This document shows, in pieces, positions 39,501 to 53,500 of a DNA stretch of 64,000 nucleotides. Source of the stretch: Tigriopus japonicus (lineage: Eukaryota; Arthropoda; Copepoda; Harpacticoida; Harpacticidae). The notes below the pieces were generated by a model. It did not search any database and was not told the origin of the DNA. It saw nothing but the letters and a program-made list of their open reading frames with translations. Position 1 is the stretch's first letter, and every line of letters begins with the position of its first letter. The stretch lies in contig JAAGOF010000288.1 of NCBI GenBank assembly GCA_010645155.1, positions 67,066 through 131,065 on the forward strand. The letters are read 5' to 3'. The translations under genes were made by a program, and so were the position numbers.

Positions 39501-42500
39501 TATTTGTTGCCTTTGGGGCGACATTAACCCCAAAAATGACCCTGGTCGTTCAATCCGTCACCTCCTCTTTCAATGTACTATGTACTACTCGTCCAGTATA
39601 ATACGGTGTGAGGGTAATGGTAAGTAAACTATGCCGGTAAGAAAGGCAGAAGATGCCTATTTCCGCTTTGGAACAACTTGACCCACTTCTCAACTCACAT
39701 TGGCACAATCGAGTCCCGAAGTCATTTGGCTTTTAGGCCATTAGCATCCGCAAATACCTCAGGCCAGATTGGTACCCTCCGCGCAAATCGACGAGATTTC
39801 GATTTCCTCGGTTGACAAACTCAATAATGGATCTTGAAAGACTTTTCACTTCAGAACCGGCTTGTTTTAGGGGTATCTTGTGAAAAAGGGGTTCAACAAT
39901 CCTTTTGGGCGATCAAGAACAGGAAATAATCCCATTTTTTGTTTACCCTTTGGAGAAGGCGGAATAAAATTCCAGTTAAGGCCCAATATGCAAACAAGGA
40001 ACGTGCCCAACACGAGGTGTTATTATTCAGTGGAACGTGACTCCCTCATAGGTCACGTACACCAAAACGACTCATATGGTCCATGTTGGTTGGTGCTGGT
40101 GGGGTAAACAAGGTCGTTTTATTCCTAGAATGCAGCCATTTACCCGAAATTATTCACGAGACCTCTTTCTGTGTCTCCTCGTTCGAGACGAGATCAGGCC
40201 TTGAAAAATCCGTGACTATTTCACCTCGGTGCCCTTTCGAAAACCGGGTCATCATGCACTTTCTCAAACTGGAATCCACCTCAAGGGAACGATAAGCTTT
40301 GTTTTTCATCATATTTCACTTGGAAAAGAGCTAAAAGGAAACGGGCTTATATCCTTGAGGGCCAAGTAAAAACAATGCTAACAACAGTTTCGAGTTCAAT
40401 GTCCTGTCTTTTTTGCTTGTTCTTTTTGTTTTGACCGCCCATTTTGCTGACCAGCCATCTCAGTTTCAGTTGGAGATGAAAAGCAAGGTAGGTTTTTGTC
40501 AAATAAGCTTAAAGGTTTCTTTGCATAACCAGGTCGTTGGTGTCACTTCCTCTTTTCTCTTTGGATTTGTAATTCGCCCGTGGATACATCCTAAAATAGA
40601 CCCATCCAAGACATTTAAGTCTCCAGTGGAACTAAGTCGCGAGGACGGAACTGAGTAGAGCCCTGTTTATTCAAGGTTTTAAAACGCTGACACAACTCCT
40701 TACAACGGGCTTTTCTAGCTTTAACTAGCTAGCATTTGTTCATGTAAATTGGGTACTTTTGCCTTTTCATGGCCGACCATTTGTCTTGTGGGTGAGGCCA
40801 CAAAGTAAATTTTGCCACCGAAGGAAATCTGAGAGTGGCTTGTCGTCACTGGAAAGAAATGGCAACTTTTCACTCTGATGTGGTGGGACAGTGGTTGTTC
40901 GGTACCACTAAACCAACCAACCAACCAGCGAACCTACCACCATAGACGACCTGAGTGAGCTGGGGACATGGTTTCTGATTCTTTCTACTGTCAACCATCC
41001 ACTTTGAAGAAAAGGGGAGAAGTTCCAAAAATCTCTAGAGGTTTTCAATTGGACCTCAGTCAGAGCGAGATCGTGGGAACACGGGTGTCATTGAGCATTC
41101 CGGACACAGTTCTTGACATGAAAAGGGAGAGAAACAGACTGACTTGGATGTGGATGATGGATTTAACTTGAATGGCCCTTGACGACCTTCTTTACAAATC
41201 AAACAGTTATAATGCTTTTCATAGGCTAGGTCGCTTCTCGGCTGAAATTTCTGATGGCAAATCAACACCTTTTCCTGCTTGAAATCACAATACCAAACTG
41301 GCTTTGACCGAAAAAAACGTGCCGATTTCCTTTGCCTTGAAAGTCAAGAAGTAGGTCAGTCTTCTTTTTACATGGAGATCGGAACTTGCAAAGGTGCTCT
41401 TGACTAGTAAGATATGATTTAATGACGATAAGGCGGCCCATGAGCACCTCTTCCTCTCCATTGATTCAATCTCTCTTCTCGAATCTCAAGAACCACTTGT
41501 TTAGTGCGCTCGGTCCCTAACTCGATCCAAGTATCTGGTCCATACCACCCTCGAAAGGTGGGACTTGGTGGGGTTGCCAAACCGCATACGATTGTGTTTA
41601 ATAGGTGGCCATAATTCATCGGAACGATTTCATGGTGTCGAGTCCGTTTTGGAGTATCGAGTGCTGCAACAGCTTCAAAACTTCAGGACTGCTCGTCCCA
41701 TGTTGGGTTCCTCCTCGTATACGAGAATAACTTGCTCCTCGTCTTTTCCTTTTGGGGCCACTCCGTTGCCCATTTTGAGACTTACTTCTTAAGCTCGTTC
41801 GAGACAAAATTATTCCTCATGTCGGTTGTACTTGGAAACTTAAGATCCATGTTCCAAAAACTTGCTCAAGCGCCTTTTCGGCTTGGCTTAATAGCAGATT
41901 GGCCTCAAAAACATGTCTGTGGGCCAAGGGTGTGTTCAAAAAAGACTATGAGTGTTCCCATTCTAACCCAAAGTAAATACGACACCTTCAGAACTGGAAA
42001 TAGATATCTTCATCATCCCTATTGGATCTTACCTTCCAAACCGAGCATTGGATAAGGGGAAGAAAGACAAGCACAACCAAAGAGAAGGGAGGAGGAGGAG
42101 AGAAAAACCAATTTTGAAAGGCTTTTTGTGATGTTTTGTCTCCGTTATTTAGTACGCTGAGACCAACCGAAAAACACCTTCACCCAGCAAACCTCTGAGG
42201 CGACATTCATATTCTCAACTGCAAACGAACACGATCCTGATATTCTCCGATACTTTTATTCGAGTGAAGGAAGAAAAGGGGCCCCGATATCCACTCACTC
42301 ACTTGCAATTCAGTCAGTCAGTCGCTTACTTGCTCGGTGGTGTGGGGAAATTGAAAATGGGTCGAGTGTTAGATTAAAGTAAGTGTATCGAGAGGGATGA
42401 AATTGCCATAGCTCAATTATTGACTACTCCAAAGTTCATACCACTACCACGTTTTGTTTGCTTTTCTAAAACTTCAAAAAGAATGGAGCTGCCAGACAAA

Positions 42501-43063
42501 ACCGTTGGAATAGAAAACAGATGAGAGGGGCTTTGCATTTCAACACCTCTAAAAATGGAGCTCCCTCCTTGGATGATGTGAGCCGAAGTTTCATAATGAA
42601 ACAACAATATTTTTATAATGACTTTTGATAGTAAGATAATTCATGGAAAAAAATACAAAAGCTAAAATGTCTACATGTTTGAGATTGATTCCACAATTGC
42701 ACTTTCTTAACCATCCGAGATTCGTTGTCGCTGTCGAAAATATTGTTGCGATTTCTCTGCCAGGATGACATTTGTATTGCGAGTCCGAACTTTGCTTTTG
42801 GCCACCAACGTCATGCTCGAGGCAAGTGCCAAGAAGGCCTTTATCCCGACTTTCATATCCGAGTCCTCTGGAATTGACATTGTCGTGCCAAAGGTGATTC
42901 CTAAATTGAAAGCAGCCAAGAAGACGTGCTACGCAAAACGACAGGAAATTGAGATTCAATCACTTAGGCTGCAATCACAACACACAAGGCTTGCGAAAAA
43001 TGCTCCCCTAGACCCGCCCGCCTTTGTCAGTCTTTCGAGGCTTTGCACATTATGAAAAAACGC

Positions 43064-43070
<7 letters not shown>

Positions 43071-43120
<50 letters not shown>
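43071..43120. repeat. (CT)25 microsatellite
   Basis: A perfect 50-bp CT run on the plus strand, the longest pure dinucleotide repeat in the window, within the large intron. Confidence 0.98.
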
Positions 43121-43121
<1 letters not shown>

Positions 43122-46100
43122 GGGAGCCAGGAGAGTGCTCCACATTTTAGAAGCCCGAAAGAGTTTGACCTTTAATCCTTTATCTTGAGATCTGAGAGAC
43201 TCGGACTAACCATTCATCACAATCACTGTCAAGCGCAGGAGTCCTCCGCCAATGGTCCTGAAAACCTTTCTACTAGCCCAAGCAAGAAGTTAAAATTCCT
43301 TCGAGACTCGAACTTGTTCACAATCCGTCTCAGCAACGGTCGGAGCGACTTTTTTCGGCCCATGGATTTCGTTAGACGTAGCACCACGGGCTTGACCAAG
43401 GGATCCAATCAACCTTGAGGGATCTCCAATCATAAAGTTGTCGATGATATAGGAGGAAACTCCTTCCCATTCAAAATGATTCAGCAATGTAGGGGGTTTA
43501 GTAGCAGCAGGAGTGGACACAAAAAAGTTTGGCCCACTCTAAATAGGACAGAACGACCTCGGTTCAAGGGCCTCACACGAACCTCAATGCTTGTTTCGTT
43601 TGGCCACCCTTCTAAATACCTTCGGTTCAGTCGATTTTTAATACAGAAATCATTTTAAAGCAAACAGTTAACCATTTAGAGATTGAGGTTAAATCTGATT
43701 TGATTAGACTTTAAGATCGGAAAAAACCATCCGATCAAGGTGTGTATTCAACCGTTGGCATGAGTTGACTGCTTGCGAGAAATTATTCTCTTTCGTGGTT
43801 CTTGAGCGGGTTAATCAAAAAGAACGAGAAAGTTAGCGGGTGTGGAATTTTGATGAGGCCCTCTTAGATTATGCTTCATGAAGATTAGTTGGAATTGAGG
43901 AACCGGCCTTGAATTTGAGCACCGTTTGGAATTCTCTTTTAAATACTGAAGTCCAAAAGGGTCCTTTATAGAGTAAAATAGTGAAGTCATCAGGCATTTA
44001 CCAATCATTGATTGGAATATTGACATTACTTCTTGAAACGTGATAGGATCTGGAGATATCAAATCTTGACACTTCGTTAGAAGTATACATCATTACTTAT
44101 TCAAGCGCTATTATTGGGTTAAAAGGCGATTATTCTCACGTCATGTGTTTCTCCTCAAAACACACCAAAGCCTCCAAAGAGAGAAAAAAAACTTTGAAAA
44201 AATCTACTTTGAGCCAACGAGATATGTTTGGACTAGAATTAGTGCTCAGCCCTTCAGTTCAATTCAATTCTAACCCTTTAGATCTGAACAAATGTGCCCA
44301 AATATGGTACTCAGATGATGAAGAGCTCCCCCAAGTTCCTGCTTGGAACTAGCCCATGACTTGGCGAAAAACTTGACAAATGATTGGATTCGATGAACAT
44401 GGAAGGAAGCCTTTAAGTGAGGTTGTTCCCTCCTCGTTTTTTCCGAGTCTTGAGGGTGACTCTTTTCTATAAGGGCACCCATCCAGACCTACTACCTAAA
44501 GTCGTACACTCAACTCCATGGATTTGGGTGGTAAGGAAAAGAGGAAAAGGGGAACAGAAAGAAAGAGAGAGATCCCTTTCCACCTCTTCATACTCAGAAC
44601 CTTTTTATTGGGGTGGCCAAGTGGCATTGGAGGGTTTCAATTATCCCAGCTTCGACTCATATCCGACAAGACCTTTGTCCTCTAAATCTGAGAACTGGAC
44701 CAGATATGTTTGTTCGACGATTGAATGAGCATCTTTGGTTGTGGTAGAAATTGGACCAACGTTCTGAAGCAAGGATCTCTTTTTTTTAGATGATATTCCA
44801 TCTCTGTGTACCTATTATTCTCTCCACTATAGTACATATTTCTCATTGACCTACATTTGACTATCGGACTTGTGTAACAATACAAGCCCATGTCGTCTAA
44901 TTGTATTTGTTAATCTTGGCCCGCTCAACAACCATGGCTAAACTCTCTCTCTCTCACACACACCAGACTCGCAATGTCTTCCATTGATTAAACACAGAGG
45001 TGAATAATAATTGGTTCCAATTGATAACCGTCTCTTTGGATCAAACAAGTAATGTGCTCGTGTGCCCTGGACGCCCCAAGGGCATTGGATAAATATTTGT
45101 GGTTAAGGGACATGACGAGCCTATTATTCCATGTTTGGAACACAGAACACACTCACTCCCACCAACCCAACGACCTTCTCCACCCACATTGAGTCTCTTA
45201 TGAGGGGACTGATGATGACCAAACAGAGTTCTTCTCCAATAGAGGGAACGAGAGAAAGAGAGCCTCATTATTGGATCACTTCCTCGTTGTTCCCACTTCC
45301 CACTGCAATACCATTACAATCCCAGAATATTAATGGACATGAAAAGGGAGTAGTTGTTACATAATATGCCGAACGACCTTGCGGATTCGTCCAGATCTGC
45401 TAATCTTCACTTGTCAATTGCGCCACATTCCAATGTACTATGCATATTATTATGTAGTATATGGGACTCTGTCATATCTACAAACAATGCAAGACGTGCT
45501 CAGTTCAGCGGAAGAGCCTTTCTCATGATTTCATTCTCTTTGGACATTGTTCTCTGCTCGTTCCATGACAAAGCCCAAACAAAAACAGACCCCAATGTCC
45601 GATCGAACAATTACACAGACCAGCTCGTGTTTTACCAACCAATTAGGAACTGTTCCACCCTCATTTCTGATTTTTACACCTCGTTCCCTGGAGAAGAATT
45701 AAGTGAACGTTTTATTAGGGACCACGTGACTGCCTCGATTTGGTTCCAAACATCCGTCCTCCATTCTTTGTTGACTTTGGTTGGTTATGAATAGAGAGAG
45801 AGAGAGAGAAAACGGAAAATTTGTGGCACGCCATTCTTGTGACAAAGAGAAGAAACAGAGCGGGAAATGATGCACACTGATGCGTTTTTTCGCCCACTGA
45901 AAACAAGGACAACCAACCAACTAACTAACTAACGCTGCGTGTGCGGAGAGCATGGAAACTTGGACTCGACAACAATGGCAGCCAAGCGCTTGTTGGCTGG
46001 ACCTCCATTACATTGAGCTTACTGTACAGTACGCACAGTAGTACAAACAGTGGGCAGTGTGTTGTAAAATGGGTAAATTGGATGAGCTGGGCGAGGACAT

Positions 46101-46194
46101 GGTCCACGGAAATGTGCATGTATGCATGCATGCATTCATGCCTACTTTTGCTTACCACCAAATGTCATGAAAGGAGTCATCACTCTACCTGTAT

Positions 46195-46217
46195 GTACGT
46201 ACGTACGTACGTACGTA
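46195..46217. repeat. Self-complementary ACGT tetranucleotide repeat
   Basis: A GTACGTAC run of about 23 bp. It is flanked by inverted words: CTTTTGCTTAC near 46145 and GTAAGCAAAAAG near 46219. The whole can fold on itself. Confidence 0.7.
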
Positions 46218-49200
46218 GGTAAGCAAAAAGCGATATTTGTGTGCACCTCGATTGGTTTTCCTGTGGGTTAAGTGCTTTTCACACGATGACGAGCGATTGT
46301 TTCATGGCAGCTAATCGTAACGATCTGAATGGAAATTCCGGTTTCGAGAGTGAGAGGGGGGAATTCATTTGTCAAATATCGCCATCATAAGTCATTCGGT
46401 GGGTTTCGAACCGCTTTCTCTCCTTTCGGTTCTTAACCCCCACTGACATTCCCGCTTGCAAGACTGAATCTTAACCTTTGAAGCTTGGTTATGAATGAAC
46501 AAGGTCAGATAATTTGAGTGTTCCTTTTACTCAACGCCGAAGATCCACGACAGTGGAAAATGAACAAATGAACATGACACACTTACAAGTGGAAAAAGAC
46601 CCTTCGACAATGTTTGCCTTTGAGAATCAGTATGTATTCAAGTGTTGGACTCTACAGTATAATCCCCAGTCAAAGCGTTTCCCTCCCTTTAAAGACAGGT
46701 TCGCACAAAAAGAGAGCTTCGGCCAACATGACCCCTCAACAATCATAGGAAAGGAGCTGCTTTAATAAGAGAGAAACTTCCTTACTATCAAGTTACTTTT
46801 CAAAGTCGCTAAAACAATGGTTCTCTCCATTGAGTTCTCTAGAAGCCGACACCTTGTCATCCATTAGAGCTGGAGTTATGATACATATTACTGCAGCACA
46901 ACTCCAAATAGAGTACAATAGTGCTCCATGTGGTGGGCAAGCTCAACAAGAAGAGACTGCTGGCTTGAAGGACAACAACCAGAAGCCAGAAGAGGAGGAA
47001 GAAGAAGAAGACCAGGACACGAAGAAGGCCGTTCATTGGGAGGCCAAGTGTTTATTTTCGTGCTAACCTCAACGACGGAGTTTAACCCGTCTTGGATTTA
47101 TATTTTGCATGTGGACTTGGACTGGAGTCCTTAACCACGAGGACGAGATTGGAAATGTTTGTGGCTCAAAGAAACACCCAACAAGGTCGATCAGAGTTCA
47201 AACTCACCCTCTTTGTGTGAGGGCAAAACCATTTGATTAAGTCACGAGGCATGACCCCAGGTGCTTTATAAATAGCCAACCAAACCAGCTCGTTTGATTA
47301 GTGAACGCCTCGCTGACCAATATATTTGGAAGAACTTGGGAAAACATTGGCACTGTTGTCATTAGCTTGATTCATGGTAGAGACCTTGATCGCTTCGAAT
47401 GATGGTTGGACCATAACGTGGACCCGCTTTGCAAACTCATTCTCGTCCTATCATCGGAATGGGCCCAAAGCCATTCATTGCCTAATGACGAATTGCACTC
47501 GTGTGACCCATGATATCGGTTCTGAAGACGTGGACTGGCCAATCTCGAGGCTTTTTGGCACTCTTAACCCAAATCCTTTGGTTATCCTTCCCACGGAAGC
47601 GTGGCTTCCACTCAAATCAATGAACGAGCCTGCCATTCTTTATGCGAACAATGGACTCGGAACAACTGTCAAAGCAGCCAAATGAATTAACCAGCCTCGA
47701 ACATCCCAACCGTAAATCCTGCTGCGTATTCACACATACTTTGGCCAATGCGTGGAGGAACCGAATCAATCTAATTCGACGCGACGCGACGCTATTGTTG
47801 CCACCATGGAAAGTGTGCTCGCTCGTATGGTATTTTACCTTATGTGCTGTACGTACCACAGCAGTACTACAAAAATGGAAACCAAAATGAAAGATTTTGA
47901 TATCTTTTGTGTGTGTATGTGGAGAGTGTTTGAGGGTTATCAAGCATTAATGTTGCTTGGCGGCTCAACCAACCTTGAAGGTCATTGATGTGAGGATTAT
48001 GAATGGACCTTGGTCACTTTGCTATCATTTATTCCATTGTCTGCTCCGTCTGGGACGCCGCTGATTGTGTGGTACTACAACCTAAACCTCGGCCTGTAGG
48101 CCCCTCTCCAAAAAATTGACTTCCAAATGAGATGGAACTTGACATGAAAGGATGGGTAGTGTTCCATTACATTATTGGGAACTCTCTCAATTATGGTTTG
48201 ATCAAAATTCTTCAACATTCCTGGTCAAGTTAGGCTACAAAATCAAACCTGGCAACAGGATTCGATATCACTCCCACATAGCTTGGCGTATTGGGAGCCT
48301 TTTCAGTATTGGCAAACTTGTGTGTGCACATCCTGCTCGTTGTTCAAATGTACGATCATCCTCACATCCATGTTATGCACGTGGAAGCTAATGTGGATAA
48401 TACATTTGAGACTCACGAATCTGGAAGAAGAGTTATTCAGTCATGTCAGCATGGCATAATCAATGAGAGCACCATTCATTTGGTCGTCCAAGCAGCTCCT
48501 CTTCTTTCATTTACATATGCATTGGAGCCTTCTAAGATTTATTTTGTGGATTCTTTGAAAGGCCCAAGTTGGATCGTGATTTTGGAACAAGAAAAGAAGT
48601 TATGCAATTAACCAGAAACAGTTGAGGATCATTGTGGTCCGAATGCATTACAAATGGTTTTGTCAGTCTTCAAGGCCGTATGGTGTCGTGTGTGAGTGAG
48701 TGAATCTATCTTCTATTCTCGTCGGGCCAAAGTACACATCGTCGGGTACCTCGTCATTGTTGGCATTGGTAACCTACATTTGGCTGAGAGCTACGTTCCT
48801 GTACATTCAGGCACAAAAAAGAAGACCGACCTCGTCGGGAATACTCCATTGACATATAAGTAAGGTCGAAGAAGTGAAACTACGTTCATCGCTGTCTTTT
48901 CAAAGGCCGGTCGGGGGGAGAGTCATGCAAGGTCGGAGAGTCTTCAACGAAGGTATCTTTGTTGTGTGCAAGAGTTATCGAACGACAACTGCCGATCAAT
49001 TTACATAAGTAGTGAGGCTTTCTCGCTTCTAGTGCTTGTAGTATGTTTGTATTTTCTTTTTTCATTGGTATTCTGGTCAATTGTAACGATTTCTAACGGT
49101 TATGTGCTTTTTGGCCTGCCTCGATCTGATCTCTCATCAAGAAGATCGGTCATCGCCAGAAATGGGCTCAGAGGGTGGTTAGGCCTTGGATCCTGTTCCA

Positions 49201-50339
49201 TTTTCAAATGGTCTTTCCAAGCGTGCGGCATCAAGTTGAATCATGTATGACGAGGCTCTCAGAAGAACGCTCTCATTTTTATGCTACCTTAGCCGAGTTC
49301 TCTGTCCAGAATGAGCATCTGTGACCATGACATTGACATGGATCGAATTTCGATTTCATTTGTCTTCAAGCTCTTTCGTGCTCCTCTTCACGTAACACGT
49401 AGATGGTGGGTAGCTTTTTTTCCCAAGGTCCATCTTTGAGTCCGTTGTTTCTAGCGAAAGGGACACTGAAGGATCACTCACACTCCTCTTCATGTATTGG
49501 TCATCCCGAGAAACCGTTATTGGGTGTCACCTGGATCAAAATTAGAGATCCGTCCGTCCGTCCGTGGTCCAGCATCTAATTGGACCCGCGTTCTTCATCA
49601 CCTTCACTCACTCTCACTCACTCGCTCAGTTGGTTTGGCTTCCAAGGATAAGGATCAAGAGTGCCACGATATATCGAGGATTGGAGTCACGCTTCGAGTG
49701 GAATGTCAATGATCCAATTTCCTCTTCCTCCTCGGGCTTCGCTTGGCTTGACTTGACCGGTGCGGATCATTGGCTGTCCTTGACAATACAATTTCTGGTA
49801 GATAAAACTTAATTTATGGAAAGAATGATGGCATGGCTCGCTTGCCTGGGAACGAAACGACAAAAGCTGTTTGCCAAATGTAGCGCTCTTCCGGACGAAA
49901 CTTCTCTCTCTGTTTCTCTTTCTGAACTTGGAAGAGCCTTTCAACTCCTGCTATGAAAACAACAACAACAAGGATAACACGCTCATCTCGGGGCCCATCT
50001 GTTATGGACTACATTTTCGAGGGATTGCTCCATTCGAGCCTGCTTTCGTGCGAACTTTTCGGATTTGAATTCGTTAGATTAAGATTAAGGACATAAAGCT
50101 TTTTACCATTGTGGAGAGACTGAGCTGTGTTTAAAGAAAAATCAGAGGTTTTCAAACGCTCGACTTGTGTTTAGTTGAGTGGTGACTCGCTTTATTCGAG
50201 CAATCCTCATTTCAATTCCAAACTGTGCCTTTTCACACTTCATTCGGTTGATATTATTGTTGGTGTTGTTGAGCGACACTGCTTTTATTCGAAATCGCAA
50301 TCGTGCCTGAGCGAGTTGTGCATGAAAACTACTGGATTG

Positions 50340-50488
50340 TCACATGATCGTGCGAGTGAATAAGGAATACGGGATAAAGTAGAAACGGAGTTGTGTATTC
50401 TTTGAGTTATGAGAACAGAATGGTGATACATGAATGCTCAGAGACGAGGTTGACTGGCTCATTATTGTGCTTCACTACGATCTCTCCA
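50340..50488 (-). repeat. 3' LTR
   Basis: 149 bp; no difference from the 5' LTR seen by eye. Preceded on the plus strand by GATTG, half of the target duplication. Confidence 0.93.
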
Positions 50489-50500
50489 ACTCCCCTTTTT
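50489..50500 (-). other. Polypurine tract
   Basis: AAAAAGGGGAGT on the minus strand, directly before the 3' LTR. It is the expected primer for plus-strand DNA synthesis. Confidence 0.8.
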
Positions 50501-50544
50501 AAGTAAGTAAACTTGAAACATAACAAAACAATAAATTAAAGAAA

Positions 50545-53500
50545 TCAATTGATTGGACATTTTTGACGAGAGCTTCTTCTTGGGACATTGGTCACCTCCT
50601 CGTCTTCATTTTCAATATCAAAACAACCACGTGGAGCGCGTCGCAGAAATCTGAGATTTCTCTCCATGATTCGTCCAGAAGGGAACCTCAACGAATATCT
50701 TCGGAGCGACTTGTGGCCCACCACGATGGCGTGCTTGTCCCATCGACGTGAAATGGGGTCTTGGACGAGAACGGCCTCGCCCAATGACAACTTCTGGCGG
50801 ACTCGCGTGGTTCGGTCATAATAGGCCTTGCGGGTTCGATCATCCAACAAACGTTTGGCATCAGCCGTCTCCGACTGAACCTGGAATTCAGAAAGAAAAG
50901 CTTTCCAATGAATTGGTAATTTTGTCCGTAATGGACGACCAAACACGCGTTGAGCGGGGGATAAACCGTCCGAACGGGGCGTGTTTCGGAGTTCCAGTAA
51001 TCCAGAGAGAAATTCGTCCGATCTGTATCCATCCTTGCATTTGCCGAGAAGATGCTTCAGGCTCTTGACGTTAGACTCGGCATGACCGTTTGATTGGGGA
51101 TTGTGTGGCGACGATGGCCGCCATTGAATACCCCATTGACGGAAGAAATCTTGGGTCATGGACGAAGAGAATTGAGGTCCATTGTCCGAACGAAAGATGT
51201 TAGGAACTCCAACAAGGGAAAAAATTGAACGAAGTTCATGTATTAACAATGATGCCGTGGGAGTAGAGTTGAACATCGCAATGAACGGAAAACCCGAAAA
51301 ACGATCAGTATAGACCAGATAGTCCTTGCCACCATAAGAGAAAAAATCCGCACTGACCAGTTCAAATGGACGAGAAGGGACATCGTCCTGCATCATCGGT
51401 TCTGCGGGCATAGAGGGTCGGAAGAAGGCGCATTCATGACAAGATTCGATTTTATTTTTAATATCCGAATTGAAACCAGGCCAATAAACGATCTGTCTAG
51501 CCCTTCTCTTGGTTCGCTCAATCCCTTGATGACTAGCATGAAGCAAGTTCAGGATTTCGCCCGTAGCAGGTGGAGGAACCACAATTCTCGATCCCCGGAG
51601 GACCAAATCGCCATCAGTGGAAAGCTCATCCGAGACTTTCTTGAAAAGAGAAACATATCCAGAGCGAGAGTTGGCAACACCGTTCTTCCGCACTGCGGAT
51701 AAAAGATGATTATAATCAGGCGACTTGCGGGCGTGGATTGAGAGACTTTCCAACGACAAATCACACTCGCCAGATTGTATCAGAGACACTCGTAGATTTG
51801 ATCGGTCATCCTCCCAATCATCGTCATCATCGTCAACCGCATTCGGGATAGGAGAGCGGGATAGAGCATCGGGAATGAAATGAGATTTTCCACATCTCCA
51901 TTTCACGGTAAACTTGAATGAAGAAAGACGTGAACGGTAACTAAGAATCCTTGCATTCTCGATTGAGTTCAACATTTGATTGTTAAAAATCGGCCCCAAA
52001 GGCTTATGATCTGTTATAACGTTGAAGTGTTCTAAACCTGCCAAATAAACACGACATTTACGTATGGCCCAATAGATAGCTAATGGTTCAAGTTCAACAA
52101 TCGCATATCTGGTTTCAGCATCTTTCAAAAATCGTGAGCCACATTGAATAAGGCGCCACTCACCATCATGACGTTGGAGCAAAACAAATCCCAAACCTTT
52201 CAACTTTGATGCATCGGTTTGAAGCATGGTTTCGGCGTCGAGCATGAACATGCCAAGAATGGGGGGTGATGTAAGGGCCATCTTCACTTTTCCAAAAGCC
52301 TCGGTATGTTCTGAAAGCCATTGAAAAACGTTAGAAGTTTTTAATAACCCTCGAAGGGGTTCGGCGGTCTCCGAAATGGCATTCGTGAATTGACCTAATT
52401 GGTTCACGAGGCCTAAAAATGACCTCAAATCACGACGATCTTCCGGAATGGGGAAATGACGGATGGCAGCGACTTTTTCCGGATCTGCTTCAATGCTGTT
52501 CCGCGAAATTCGGTATCCGACGAAATTGATTGTCTCTGCTCCACCAATGATGCTCTTTCTGCCATTCACGGTCATCCCATATTTGACGCACCGCTCGAGG
52601 ATATCGCATGTCACTCGGACAAGGTCACGGTACTCTTTTCTACCCACGGCCATGTCATCCACCACCTTTTGGACGTCGAGGCCAGACATAGCGATATCTC
52701 CTCTATAAGAAAAAGAGTCGCCAGTTGAAATAAATCCCATGGGTGCACGTAAAAAACAATATTTCCCAAAGGAAGTTATAAATGTTGTTAATGCTTGGGA
52801 TTTTTCGTCTAAAGCCATTTGCCAATATCCTTTCACGAGATCCAATTTCACGAAATACTTATCGGACGGTTGAAAACCCAAAATGGCTTCACTTGGTGTT
52901 TTGGTCGGATGGATGGATCGAATAACTTCAGTATTTAGGTGGGTCATGTCCACACATATCCTAAGACCTCCATCTGACTTAGGAATCACGACCAATGGAT
53001 GACACCATTCGGTTGGAACGTCGCCCACATGTCGCACAACTCCCATGTTGGTCATCTCCTCAAGATTCTTTCTCACGAGGGTTCTCTGGGGAATTGGCAC
53101 TTGATATGCAGTGTTTATAGCGAAAGGCTTTGCATCCTCCTTCAATGTAATGACCATTGGATCGCCGACCACAGGTCCTCTCATAGGCTTCAAGCGAGAA
53201 TCATCAAAAGCTTCCCTATAAGTGAATTTGAGCTTAGTCTCGACAGTTGAAAAATCTTTACTTGAGGGATTATCGGGTAAAGTCTTAATCCATTCTTCTC
53301 TCTCATTTAAAGGCCAAACGGGCAATGAGGGAGAGGAGTCCACCACAGGATTTGTATCCTGTTGGATCTCGGAAACAAGACCCTCATCCTCATGGATTGC
53401 GGAATTTGAAGGACTTGGGAAATTGGGACCAACTATTCCAAGAGCTTTACAGGCTTGGAGACTCAAATAGGAATCATCCAAATCGTCGCTCACAACCACC

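Noticed and set aside
42591..43055. Overlapping protein-like frames on both strands
   Set aside because: No recognised domain, no clear splice sites and mutually exclusive frames; could be a lost exon but not supportable.
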